Shown in pieces: positions 35,593 through 44,399 of a DNA stretch of 64,000 nucleotides (its first letter is position 1; the number at the start of each line of letters is the position of its first letter). The stretch is taken from contig APJY01000001.1 of NCBI GenBank assembly GCA_000389735.1, positions 585,064-649,063 on the forward strand. The letters are read 5' to 3'. Origin of the DNA: Sulfolobales archaeon Acd1 (GTDB lineage: Archaea; Thermoproteota; Thermoprotei_A; Sulfolobales; Sulfolobaceae). Both the position numbers and the translations under genes were made by a program. Below the pieces are notes generated by a model. The model did not search any database. It had not been told where the DNA came from and was given only the letters and a program-made list of their open reading frames with translations.

Positions 35593-36642
35593 TTACATTA
35601 TCTTAAACTGTCGAAGTGTCCTTCCTTCCATTGGGGTACCTGTTATGTAAGTTTTGCCGTACTTAAGGATCACGGATAACGTATCTTCTATTACCTTTTG
35701 TACATTATTTCTATCTCCTTTCCATATTAGATTACCATTATTATCAATATCGATATTTATTTTAGGTTCGTATCCTTTAATTTCAGATATCGCTTTTTTC
35801 ATCTTGTTTTCAAAATCCCTATACTCCATTTTATTTAGTTCATCTATAATTTGTTTATCTAAAACACTTCCCAATTTCGATACTATATTTTTTATGATTT
35901 GATTACGTCTACCAGCATCTATCTGATTAATATCGAACCCTAAATTCCTTGTAAATTGAGTAATATGGTTATTTTTTAATATTTGATTTGCTATTTCTCT
36001 TCCTTCTTCTTGAATCATTAGAATTCTTTGGTAGTTTTTATATGATTGTTCCTCATCTGGTATAAATATTATTTCCTTATTTTTTTCACCTAAAAAGAAG
36101 AAATCATAAATGTCGTCTATTACTATTTTGTCTTTGAGTTCTGTGATATTACCTATAGTTTTTTTCCCACTAAAAGCTAGAAGATATTTTTTAAACCCTT
36201 TCCTACCTTCTAGCTGGTAGCTAGGTAAAACCCTAGCATAGCCTATTACATAATCTTGCTTATTCTTTTCTACCATAGTATAAATTATCGTGAATTTAGG
36301 TCTACCTTTTTTCATAAAGTCCTTTATACCCTTTGTGTAAAAGTTAACGTCATCGGGATACCAGACTGGCTGAAGTAATGCTTTAAGCCGCCTTCTAACC
36401 TCTTCTATATCTTCAGACATCTGGCCCTTATAATCTGGTCTTATAATGATATCGCCTTGGTTCTTAGACAATATATCATTGCAATTTTCGGAAAAGGTGT
36501 GTTTAAACCACTCTATCGTCTGGTCTGCTAGTTTAATATCAAGGAATTCGTACCCTGATTTGTATATTCTTCCCAGATAAACGTGTAAACCTGATTTCTT
36601 TATCTCATCACAGAGTTCTGACTGGATTTCAGGACTAGACAT
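35593..36642 (-). CDS. DUF4868/KwaB-like protein (tentative)
   Basis: A 349-residue soluble protein. The central part, residues 115-220, has beta-strands and the segment IDDIYDFFFLGEKNKEIIFI followed by a helix rich in Glu/Gln, the layout I associate with DUF4868, the domain of KwaB in Kiwa anti-phage systems. The similarity is weak. It lies 22 bases downstream of a gene for a four-helix membrane protein, the same order as kwaA-kwaB. KwaB binds DNA and acts with the membrane sensor KwaA. AT-rich composition and location in the island fit a defence gene. It could also be an unrelated helical protein. Confidence 0.4.
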   Translation of the reverse strand: MSSPEIQSELCDEIKKSGLHVYLGRIYKSGYEFLDIKLADQTIEWFKHTFSENCNDILSKNQGDIIIRPDYKGQMSEDIEEVRRRLKALLQPVWYPDDVNFYTKGIKDFMKKGRPKFTIIYTMVEKNKQDYVIGYARVLPSYQLEGRKGFKKYLLAFSGKKTIGNITELKDKIVIDDIYDFFFLGEKNKEIIFIPDEEQSYKNYQRILMIQEEGREIANQILKNNHITQFTRNLGFDINQIDAGRRNQIIKNIVSKLGSVLDKQIIDELNKMEYRDFENKMKKAISEIKGYEPKINIDIDNNGNLIWKGDRNNVQKVIEDTLSVILKYGKTYITGTPMEGRTLRQFKIM

Positions 36643-36664
36643 CTTTTTAATTTTCTTACTTGCA

Positions 36665-37339
36665 TTATAAGTGGTTTTCTGTGAACTGTTTAGTTATACC
36701 TTTCGTATCCTTAAACCCAACTAGTATGAGGTGATCGTAATACCAATCGATCACATATTCAGAAAACTTGGGTTTTTCAAACTCTTTCTCTTTTTCCATA
36801 ATAATATAAAGTGTTCTATCCTCGCTTTGCAAGATGAAAATATGGTATTTTAACCGTAAGTAGGGATTTATGACGATTAATGATCCTTCTACATATACAG
36901 TGCTTATTATTGCTAGAGTAATAGAATATAAGAGCAGAAGAGTTAACGAAGAATAATCAATTATAAAAGGAAATATTGAGGCCAAAATGAAGCCTATTAA
37001 TTGGTTATCTAAAGTATCTCTTATTGAATAATTTTTGGTATTTATTTTGATATATTGTTCGTAGGGGGTTATGTGAATATCTCGTTGGATTTTCTCATTA
37101 ACAAGATCTTCCTTTATTGAATGGAGAGACATATATACGTAGAGGTTCGGCAACGTAAATGCGACCAGAAATATTATTAGAGCAAGAGTCCCGCTTTCAG
37201 GGAGAACATCTGGAAATTTAGTATGGAAAAAATCATTCAATTGAATAATATAATTATCAACATTAAGATATGCATTTGCCACGATATATGCAATGGGTAA
37301 AGAGAACGCTTGCCAAAATAAAAAGTAAGTTTTATTCAT
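36665..37339 (-). CDS. Four-helix membrane protein, possible KwaA-like partner
   Basis: A 224-residue membrane protein. Hydrophobic helices lie at about residues 5-24, 51-70, 109-128 and 129-152, followed by a cytoplasmic C-terminal domain of about 70 residues (HIFILQSEDRTLYIIMEK, then DHLILVGFKDTKG). It is the first gene of a two-gene operon with the DUF4868-like gene; a TATA-like box (gtttaagc, centre about 37,365) is 26 bases upstream. I know no family, and the KwaA suggestion rests on topology and gene order. Confidence 0.5.
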   Translation of the reverse strand: MNKTYFLFWQAFSLPIAYIVANAYLNVDNYIIQLNDFFHTKFPDVLPESGTLALIIFLVAFTLPNLYVYMSLHSIKEDLVNEKIQRDIHITPYEQYIKINTKNYSIRDTLDNQLIGFILASIFPFIIDYSSLTLLLLYSITLAIISTVYVEGSLIVINPYLRLKYHIFILQSEDRTLYIIMEKEKEFEKPKFSEYVIDWYYDHLILVGFKDTKGITKQFTENHL

Positions 37340-37400
37340 AAGTAATCCCCGCCCCCAATTGCTTAAACCTATATTAAGTGTCTGTCGCAGACGGTTATAT

Positions 37401-37511
37401 TTAAGTTACGATAAAACGCTTCATTCTTTGATTTTCGAACTCATCAAAGTCCTCCCTACTCTCCAGCACTATAAACTTCCTTCCTTTTAAAAATTGTAAA
37501 AACTCCCAAGT
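37401..37511 (-). pseudogene. Gene fragment without a start
   Basis: On the minus strand an open stretch after a stop encodes FLQFLKGRKFIVLESREDFD, then EFENQRMKRFIVT and a stop. It has no start codon at the front and looks like the tail of a lost gene. Between 37,512 and 37,634 I see only AT-rich sequence and a promoter-like TTAAAC near 37,613. Confidence 0.3.
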
Positions 37512-37634
37512 TTACTCTACAAAAATTCAAAGTAGTTAATCCTGCTAGGATCTCTGATCTTTTGTTGAATTACCAAGCTCTTACATTAATGGCCCTAAAT
37601 ACTATATTTTGTTAAACCTAGTTGATGTTTATTA

Positions 37635-37912
37635 ATGGGAATTTTACTGTACAATTTTATGGAAGTTAAGATAGAGAAACATAAGTCAAGGTTTACCCTT
37701 ACACAATTAATTTTAGTGGCTATGGCTAAGGCCCCAGGGAGCTGTTGCAGTTTGGAACACCTACAGGAGAAGACTGGAGTAGACAAAAAGGAACTGTTAG
37801 TTTATCCGACGAGGTCAGCTAAGAAAGGGATAATAGGATAAGGAAATGGCATAGGAGTAGGGCCGGAAAGGAGAGGATGTACTGTCTTAAGTATAAGGAG
37901 GAGATAGTATGA
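37635..37912 (+). pseudogene. Winged-helix DNA-binding protein gene, frameshifted
   Basis: The frame from ATG 37635 (or 37659) encodes HKSRFTLTQLILVAMAKAPG, then LEHLQEKTGVDKKELLVYPT, a helix-turn-helix pattern as in plasmid-borne Sulfolobales regulators, and stops at 37841. Around 37,835 a second frame takes over and gives the expected wing and end, IRKWHRSRAGKERMYCLKYK, to a TGA that overlaps the next start (ATGA). Restoring the frame gives about 90 residues. The shift suggests a broken regulator of the membrane-protein gene that follows, or an error in the sequence. Confidence 0.55.
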
Positions 37913-38367
37913 TGGAAGACCTACTAGAATCGTTACATGAATTTTTCCCAAAATTCCTCCCTAAGTTCCTCCTTAGTATTTTATGTCAATTTGTATCTTT
38001 TCTTGTAACTGCTTTGATCATCGGTATCTATTATTATTTCTACAGTAGTTACCACTTTGGAAATAGCCTGCTCCCAGCCAACAACACAATTCTAGCATTT
38101 CCTCCACCTGATTTTAACCAGTTTATAATTTTATGGATTCCTATACTTATGATACTTATGGGGGGCTTAGGATATTTGCAACCTTTAGAAGATAGAACGG
38201 ATATAATCCCAATTATTTCAGGGCTTTCCCTTATGGGCCTCCTAATAGTTTGCGTCCCCCTTTTTATCTTAAACCCAATTATAGCGATCGTATCCCTAAT
38301 TCTATATATACCCTCTGGTGTACTTGGTTACATTATAGGTGCAAAAATAAAAGAATGGCTTGATTGA
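37909..38367 (+). CDS. Membrane protein of unknown function
   Basis: A 152-residue protein with about four hydrophobic segments: residues 22-44, 71-92, 101-121 and 122-144. The N-terminal 20 residues are amphipathic and rich in Phe/Pro/Lys. It overlaps the frameshifted winged-helix gene by 4 bases, so the pair formed an operon. No family recognised. It is the last gene before the first downstream att copy. Confidence 0.55.
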   Translation: MMEDLLESLHEFFPKFLPKFLLSILCQFVSFLVTALIIGIYYYFYSSYHFGNSLLPANNTILAFPPPDFNQFIILWIPILMILMGGLGYLQPLEDRTDIIPIISGLSLMGLLIVCVPLFILNPIIAIVSLILYIPSGVLGYIIGAKIKEWLD

Positions 38368-38516
38368 CAGATATGGTAAACTGGGAAGTTTAGCGCTTTA
38401 ACGTCTTATGCGCAGTAGATGAAGTAATCAGATATTTATTGCAATAGCAAAACAACGTATATTGTTATGTCTTTAACAAATCACGTTAATTTTCAGGAGT
38501 TTATTTAACGTCTTAA

Positions 38517-38555
38517 ACATCCAGTTGTCCGGGGTTCAAATCCCCGCGGCGGCAC
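38517..38555 (+). repeat. att copy 2 (tRNA-Met 3' end)
   Basis: A 39-base direct repeat of 26,918-26,956 with one mismatch (ccagttg for ccggttg). It ends at the tRNA discriminator base and continues ccttaact, unlike the tRNA flank. It is preceded by ttaacgtcttaa, a motif that also precedes att copy 3. It marks the right end of an 11.6 kb segment. Confidence 0.8.
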
Positions 38556-38662
38556 CTTAACTACATTCGCTGATACTTTCGGACAGTTTTCTCGATAAGA
38601 ATAACTACCGAAAGAGTAAGGATTTAGTAATAACAATTAATACAATCTGTACGTTCAAGCTT

Positions 38663-39205
38663 TTATCTTTCCCCGAAGCGATACTTATACGTCTCAATCT
38701 TACTTCTCAAATAGTCAACCATTACTTTAGTCTCAAAGCTTACACTCTTCCCCTCCATAGCCTCCTCAGCCTTCGCTAAGTACTCCTTAGCCCTCAAGTA
38801 GAGGTCTTTGTTGTCGTAAGCTACAGCGTTCTGTAAATACATCGTGCCGAGCATGGCCAACCGCTTGATGTATTCCTCACCCTTAGCAAACCGGAGATTA
38901 AACTCAAACCTCCTTATGAATTTTTCATCAATAGGCTGCTTACTATCTGGTGAGATTGTAATTGGTCTCGTTTTCATGAAGGGAGAGATAAGATTGTGAC
39001 TCTCAAGATATCTCCTAAAGGATATATCTGAGATCACAAATACTACTAGTGGAATTATTGAACTGAGGGTATTAGCTAGAGTTACATTGTGTGATAAATA
39101 GTAAGGAATCGAAAACGACACTACAACAGCTATTGCAGTAGGTAAACCTATAAACAGCGATGCTAAACCCAGCCATTCCAAAAAAGATAACCTCTTTCCC
39201 TCCAT
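38663..39205 (-). CDS. Membrane protein in a small att-flanked cassette
   Basis: A 180-residue protein with two N-terminal membrane helices (about residues 11-34 and 42-60) and a helical cytoplasmic C-terminal part (FEFNLRFAKGEEYIKRLAML, then YDNKDLYLRAKEYLAKAEEA). It is the only gene between att copies 2 and 3, a segment of about 0.75 kb. I know no family; the helical repeat part resembles tetratricopeptide-like helices. It might be an immunity or exclusion factor, but nothing shows this. Confidence 0.55.
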   Translation of the reverse strand: MEGKRLSFLEWLGLASLFIGLPTAIAVVVSFSIPYYLSHNVTLANTLSSIIPLVVFVISDISFRRYLESHNLISPFMKTRPITISPDSKQPIDEKFIRRFEFNLRFAKGEEYIKRLAMLGTMYLQNAVAYDNKDLYLRAKEYLAKAEEAMEGKSVSFETKVMVDYLRSKIETYKYRFGER

Positions 39206-39262
39206 AACTCTTCCCTTATATCACTAAGGTATTAAATCAGACCTATCAACTTAACGTCTAAA

Positions 39263-39301
39263 ACATCCGGTTGTCCGAGGTTCAAGTCCCCGCGGCGGCG
39301 C
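39263..39301 (+). repeat. att copy 3 (tRNA-Met 3' end)
   Basis: A third direct repeat of the tRNA 3' end, with three mismatches (gaggttc, caagtcc, ggcgcc). Unlike copy 2 it is followed by the same flanking sequence as the real tRNA. This suggests that copy 3 is the oldest, outermost junction, with the original chromosomal flank to its right. Confidence 0.8.
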
Positions 39302-39303
39302 CT

Positions 39304-39372
39304 ACGTACTTTTAACGTATTTTCTGATACAGTTAGGTGAGATAAATCCTAGAATTTAACGTTTAACGAGTT
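39304..39372 (+). repeat. tRNA-flanking repeat, copy 3
   Basis: The segment acgtacttttaacgtatttt and what follows match copies at 26,959 and 32,712, and it directly follows att copy 3. The match runs on to about gtttaacgag. From there to 39,461 the sequence is AT-rich and non-coding. Confidence 0.8.
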
Positions 39373-39461
39373 TTTGAGAACGTTCTATTTAATACTTTAT
39401 CTAATTATATCATCGGTATTATCTCATTACCTTCTCCAGTGTAACTAACATTCTAACAAAA

Positions 39462-39469
39462 CTTATAAT
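39462..39469 (+). promoter_or_regulatory. TATA box of the DNA methyltransferase gene
   Basis: The octamer cttataat is centred 26 bases before the GTG at 39492, so the gene is probably leaderless and has its own promoter, separate from the opposing operon. Confidence 0.55.
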
Positions 39470-39491
39470 TTCGGTCTTCTCTCTCTGTTAC

Positions 39492-42400
39492 GTGAGCCAA
39501 GACCTTTGTAACACAATGTACTCCAACTTATCTTCATCATGTGATAGGTTAAAATTTAATAGACTGACTTTAACAGTTATCCGAAAAAACGGCAACATAC
39601 TCATTCTAGAAAAGGATAAAAACAAACCAATTCTCCTAATCTCTTGTCCAAAGGACGCTGCGGACCCTCTTTCTATTAATTACTTGTCAAAGGCCATCTG
39701 TGACGCACAAGCCGTTAAGAACGAGTACGGAATTACTCCATTTATAGCAACGATTAGCCCTTCGGTTTCCGCAATTTTCACCCCAATAGAAAACATGTGC
39801 AAAAAAACCCTATCCCTTGATGATTATTCTACCATTATTTCGCATTACCGTTTTACTATAATACCTACTAGACAAAATGAATTTGAAAAATTATTGGACG
39901 AAATAACTAAGGGAGAGGCTGAGAAGAAAAAGAAGGATATCCAAAACTATTTAGTCGTCTATCTGAGAGATTACGTTTTGAAAACCATTATAGACTACCT
40001 TAAGGATCACAAGTCGCTTTTCACGCAACCTGAAGTTTTATCAAGACTAAACGATGAAGCTAAGAAACTAGGCTATGAAAATGGCATTTCCACTGATAAG
40101 GAAGCTAAGGGAAGCTTGTATCTAGATAACTTGCTTAGAATGATGGCTTACGTTCTCGTAGATAAAATAATATTTTACAAAATATTAGAAAATTATTACA
40201 ACCTTAAGAGGCTCTTACCGTTATATAAAAGTGGAGTAGTAAAGAATAATCTTGAGTACTTAGCTAAGCTAAATGAATTATTTGAGGAGGCTAAATACAA
40301 GTCGGGAAACTTTGACGTAATATTTGACACTGGAATATACGACTTAATACATTTAGGCAACGATAGTGAAATCGCCCAAGTACTTGACTCACTAATCGAG
40401 CTATTAGAATCTCAAGACTTGGATCAATTTACTAAAATTGTAGGTTATATTTATGAAGACCTAATTCCTCCGGAAGAAAGGCACAAGTTAGGTCAATTTT
40501 ATACACCTCCACCCATAGTAGAACTAATTACAAAGTGGGCTGTTAGAAGTGCAGATTACAAAGTTCTAGACGCAGGTTCTGGTTCTGGAACTTTTATCTC
40601 CGAGGCTTACAACAGACTATTTTATCTTAAAACTGGAAGAGAAATTAATATAGTCAACGGAATAATTCCTACTCAATCTGAGCATTCCTCTATGCTAGGG
40701 AAATTATATGCCGTGGACATAAATCCCTTCGCCGCCCATTTGACTGCCATGAGGTTAAGCCTTAAGTCTCCTAAATATCCTGCTAAGGACATGAATATAG
40801 TAATTGGAGACTTCTTTAAAATAAAGCCTGCTCAAAGCGTACTTTTACCTCATAAGACTGTAGGGGGAAGAGAGGAGTACAGAAGCGTTGTATTTTCTAA
40901 TTTCGATGCAATAATAGGCAATCCTCCTTATACTAGGTGGAATGACCTAAGTGAAGAAGAGAGGAGGACAATAAGGAATGAAATAGGCAAAGAGTTAAAC
41001 GAGTATAATTTAATGCCGAAAAAAGGAGAAGGTCTACCGTTGTATGTTCACTGGATAGTTCACGCTGAAAGATTCCTTAAAGATCACGGAAAACTCGGAA
41101 TGATTATAAGCAACACGTGGCTACAGACAGATTATGGCAAAGACTTTGGCGAGTATCTGTTGGATCATTTTAAGATAAAGGCGTTAATCGACGTCCCGCA
41201 AAAAATATTTGACGCGACAATAACAACCATAATACTGTTAGCCGAAAAGGAAAGTAATGAAACTAATAGAATGAATAACAGAGTACTTATAGCTAGGATA
41301 ACTGCTACTGATGAGAAAAAGGTTACTGATGCCTTAGAGTGTATAGAGAGGTCTTTAGATGTGCACTACGAGTTTGATGAAAGTAAACTAAAAGAATGCA
41401 AAGGGTTATGGTTTAAGTTTGTTAATCAATCTGAAATTCAGACAGATCAGAAATGGATTACATTATTCTTTAATGTAACTGCGCATGAGGAGTTAGAAAG
41501 ATTAGTAAAAGAAGGTAAAATGATAAGGTTAGGAGATTGGTTTGAGCCCAGCCGTGGTAACGCTGTTTACCTTTGTTTAGCAAGTTTGGGACTAGTGAGT
41601 GGCACAAAAGACTATGGAGCCAAAGAATTCTTTGTATTTAACGAGAGTAAGAAAATTAATGGTATGCAATCTCAGAAAGGCACAATAAAAGTTCCAGAAG
41701 AATGTCTTTACCCTGCGATCCTAGATGCGGAGTCAATAAGGACCTTTACCTTTACAGAGAAAGATTGGGAAAATCTGAGGGATAAAGGAAAAGACGTTTA
41801 TCTCTTCGTCTGTCATAAACCGAAGAACGAACAAATAAAAGATTACTTAGAGTGGGGAGAAAACGAGTGCAAAAATAGAAGCGGAAGACCTTGCAATGAG
41901 GCTGAATCGGCAAAAGCAAGAGAAAAGGAGAAAAGTTTGTTTTATGGATGGTATGATTTAGGTGGAGTATTATTGACACCACTTATGACAAAGCGTTATG
42001 CTCGATATTACCCACAATTCTTTATCTCGGAATATCCTACGGTTACTAATGATGGTATTGTAACGCTTATACCTAAAGTTAACGTAGAGGAGTATGATGT
42101 AGACCAATTAAAGTCGATTTTAGGTAAGTTACAGAATAAGGAGAAGGAAAGAATAAAGAAATTACTAGATGATATTGAAAAGAATTCGAAGACAACGTTA
42201 TCAACTAAGGAGCTAAAAGCGCTGGTCGCATATCTAAACTCTACTTTAGTATGGAATTGGTTAGAATTTAAAGGTAGAGCAGTATCGATGGGGCCTTTGG
42301 CGTTAGAGGTAAACATAGTTAAGGATATTCCAATTCCTAATCTAAAGGGGTTAAGTGAAAAAGACGTAGACGATTTAGCTGAACTATTTGATGAATTAGA

Positions 42401-42677
42401 AGCTGAAGCTAGAAAGCATCAAGATATGAAGAATGTATCGCACACGTTAAATTTCCTTAAACCAATAAAGCAGAAAATTGATAGTAAGATATGTGAGATT
42501 TACGGTCTTAAGATTGACGTAGAAGCTTTGTGGAATTCTACTGTAGAAATGATGCAAAGAAGAATAGCTGGTAATACCAGAGAGAAACTTGATCTGGGTT
42601 CAGAAAAGAAAATTAAAATAAGGAAAGGAAGAAAAGGTAGAACCGTCAGCTTGGAAAGCTTTATGTATGAAGATTAA
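39492..42677 (+). CDS. Large N6-adenine-type DNA methyltransferase (DrmMI/PglX-like)
   Basis: A 1061-residue DNA methyltransferase. An all-helical N-terminal region of about 340 residues leads into GQFYTPPPIVELITKWAV, the SAM motif VLDAGSGSGTF (about residue 357) and the catalytic NPPYTRW (about 476), followed by a long C-terminal target-recognition region with GRAVSMGPLALEV. This is the layout of Eco57I-like/PglX-type methylases and of the class 1 DISARM methylase. I see no PD-(D/E)XK motif in its N-terminus, so a self-contained type IIG enzyme is less likely. It is convergent with, and 19 bases from, the four-gene operon to its right. It would mark self DNA for that system. Confidence 0.85.
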   Translation: MSQDLCNTMYSNLSSSCDRLKFNRLTLTVIRKNGNILILEKDKNKPILLISCPKDAADPLSINYLSKAICDAQAVKNEYGITPFIATISPSVSAIFTPIENMCKKTLSLDDYSTIISHYRFTIIPTRQNEFEKLLDEITKGEAEKKKKDIQNYLVVYLRDYVLKTIIDYLKDHKSLFTQPEVLSRLNDEAKKLGYENGISTDKEAKGSLYLDNLLRMMAYVLVDKIIFYKILENYYNLKRLLPLYKSGVVKNNLEYLAKLNELFEEAKYKSGNFDVIFDTGIYDLIHLGNDSEIAQVLDSLIELLESQDLDQFTKIVGYIYEDLIPPEERHKLGQFYTPPPIVELITKWAVRSADYKVLDAGSGSGTFISEAYNRLFYLKTGREINIVNGIIPTQSEHSSMLGKLYAVDINPFAAHLTAMRLSLKSPKYPAKDMNIVIGDFFKIKPAQSVLLPHKTVGGREEYRSVVFSNFDAIIGNPPYTRWNDLSEEERRTIRNEIGKELNEYNLMPKKGEGLPLYVHWIVHAERFLKDHGKLGMIISNTWLQTDYGKDFGEYLLDHFKIKALIDVPQKIFDATITTIILLAEKESNETNRMNNRVLIARITATDEKKVTDALECIERSLDVHYEFDESKLKECKGLWFKFVNQSEIQTDQKWITLFFNVTAHEELERLVKEGKMIRLGDWFEPSRGNAVYLCLASLGLVSGTKDYGAKEFFVFNESKKINGMQSQKGTIKVPEECLYPAILDAESIRTFTFTEKDWENLRDKGKDVYLFVCHKPKNEQIKDYLEWGENECKNRSGRPCNEAESAKAREKEKSLFYGWYDLGGVLLTPLMTKRYARYYPQFFISEYPTVTNDGIVTLIPKVNVEEYDVDQLKSILGKLQNKEKERIKKLLDDIEKNSKTTLSTKELKALVAYLNSTLVWNWLEFKGRAVSMGPLALEVNIVKDIPIPNLKGLSEKDVDDLAELFDELEAEARKHQDMKNVSHTLNFLKPIKQKIDSKICEIYGLKIDVEALWNSTVEMMQRRIAGNTREKLDLGSEKKIKIRKGRKGRTVSLESFMYED

Positions 42678-42696
42678 GAGCGAGTGTTACTTAGTT

Positions 42697-44367
42697 TTAT
42701 CCACCAATTTTTTCTAAATAAGCTTGAAACTCTGAATTTTGATTTAAGTCTTTTACATCAAGCTCAACATAACAATTTCTCTTATGACAACTGTTTTTTA
42801 TAAAGCATAAGAAAGGTAATTTGTTGACGTCGTTTATTGCTGATAATATAACTAACTTTTCCTTCGCTCTGCTTAGCGCAACGTTTATTCTCCTAAAGTC
42901 TCTAATTGATTCATGAACCTTCGATACAACCATTGAATACAACACTACGAGCTTTTCTCCCCCTTGGAATCCGTCCACAGTGGATACATATTCTCCAAAC
43001 AAGTAATCTAAACCTTCGCCTTTAGAGAAACCTAAGTGAGAGGCTTCAATTCCGATCGAATTCTGTATTAGACTTGCTTGAGCTCTAAAATTAGTTATAA
43101 TTCCTATATCGCCTACTCCATTATCCTTTAGTCTTGAGTATAAAAGTGAAAGTATTGCTGCTTCTATCTTGTTGTAGGCAGAGCGTGATTTCCATTTCTC
43201 CTTAGCTCCTTTAATTTGAACCCAAGTGATTCCGCATTTCTCATTGAGTATTTCATCGAATACGTCGCCGTTTCTCGAATACTTATAATTATTTTCCATG
43301 TACTGATTAACTTGGAGACCTACGTCTGTGTAAAACGCTTTAGCAATAATATCGTAGATATCCTTTCTTCCTCTGTATTGAGAATTGAGATACTCATACT
43401 TTCCTGTGTTTTTTGCCTCTGATGTTGCAACCTTCATTAGAGATTCCCATGCAGGATAAGTATTTGGAGGCGTGGTAAGTACTATTGGCCTTAATTGCCT
43501 ATTGTCTCCAGCGATTATTGCCTTTTGAGCAAAATTAAATGGAAATATCCCTAGAACAAATGGAATCATGGAGGCCTCATCAACTATAAGTAAATCAAAA
43601 GTTGATGGCACGAGCTTCTTTTGAACGGCTACTGCAAAGCTTGCCAACGTCATACCTACTATCTTCTCTTGAATTGGGCCTTCAACTTGGTCGAAGTACT
43701 TCACATTATCGAAAAATTTCTTTATGCCAACCTTTACAGGATTAAGATCTCTTATCCTGTTTAATACATTGTCCACTGCTACATTACTTAAAGAAATAAC
43801 TAAAATTCTTTTACCATAATTACTTCTTATGATTTGAGCTAACCTAGAGGTTTTACCACTACCAGGGGGGCCATCTATTACTCTTTCAACCTTTGAAAGT
43901 AAGGTAGTTAGCTCGTTCACTGGAGTCCCTGATATGTAATTTTTAACTAGGTTATACAAAAGGATGTTGTTATTGGTGGTTATTTCAATTTTACTTCCAG
44001 ATTTGAATGATCTCGGTACCTTATTTAATACTTCAAATTCGGCTAAGTTACCTACGACTTTTCTTAATTCTACACTAATGCTTCTTCTTCCAATTTTTAT
44101 ACTGTATTTCTCCCCTACAAAGAGGAGAGAGTCCGGGAGATCTAATTTAACTATTATAGTCTTTTTGTCTTCCGAAATTCCTATTAATTCGCCTCTAATT
44201 TTTTCTTCTTTGTCTTGTAATTCTTGAATCTCACTTTGTAGCCATTCCAAAGCTTGATTTTTATTAAGATTAAATGAATTAGGAAATGTAAGAGTGAAGG
44301 AATAATTAGATGTACAATCCTCGGAATAGTTAATCACTGCGTCGCTATAGACAAAATTCAAGCTCAT
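42697..44367 (-). CDS. UPF1/Senataxin-type SF1 helicase
   Basis: A 556-residue helicase. N-terminal beta-rich region (residues 1-140), then Walker A DGPPGSGKTSRLAQI (about 170), SLSNVAVDNVL (Ia), LLIVDEASMIPF (Walker B, about 262), GDNRQLRPIV (III), SQYRGRKDI (IV), STVDGFQGGEKLVVLYS (V) and RINVALSRAKEKLVIL (VI). The C-terminus has cysteines (CFIKNSCHKRNC). It is the last gene of the minus-strand operon and lies 32 bases after the DUF1998-like gene. Standard DISARM has an SNF2-type helicase (class 1) or DrmE (class 2) here, not an SF1B enzyme. Confidence 0.85.
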   Translation of the reverse strand: MSLNFVYSDAVINYSEDCTSNYSFTLTFPNSFNLNKNQALEWLQSEIQELQDKEEKIRGELIGISEDKKTIIVKLDLPDSLLFVGEKYSIKIGRRSISVELRKVVGNLAEFEVLNKVPRSFKSGSKIEITTNNNILLYNLVKNYISGTPVNELTTLLSKVERVIDGPPGSGKTSRLAQIIRSNYGKRILVISLSNVAVDNVLNRIRDLNPVKVGIKKFFDNVKYFDQVEGPIQEKIVGMTLASFAVAVQKKLVPSTFDLLIVDEASMIPFVLGIFPFNFAQKAIIAGDNRQLRPIVLTTPPNTYPAWESLMKVATSEAKNTGKYEYLNSQYRGRKDIYDIIAKAFYTDVGLQVNQYMENNYKYSRNGDVFDEILNEKCGITWVQIKGAKEKWKSRSAYNKIEAAILSLLYSRLKDNGVGDIGIITNFRAQASLIQNSIGIEASHLGFSKGEGLDYLFGEYVSTVDGFQGGEKLVVLYSMVVSKVHESIRDFRRINVALSRAKEKLVILSAINDVNKLPFLCFIKNSCHKRNCYVELDVKDLNQNSEFQAYLEKIGG

Positions 44368-44399
44368 GTAAAAATAATACCGGCCTAAATTTAAAAATT

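Noticed and set aside
39492-42677. Stand-alone type IIG restriction enzyme
   Set aside because: No PD-(D/E)XK or other nuclease motif is visible in the N-terminal region, and the adjoining operon supplies nuclease and helicases.
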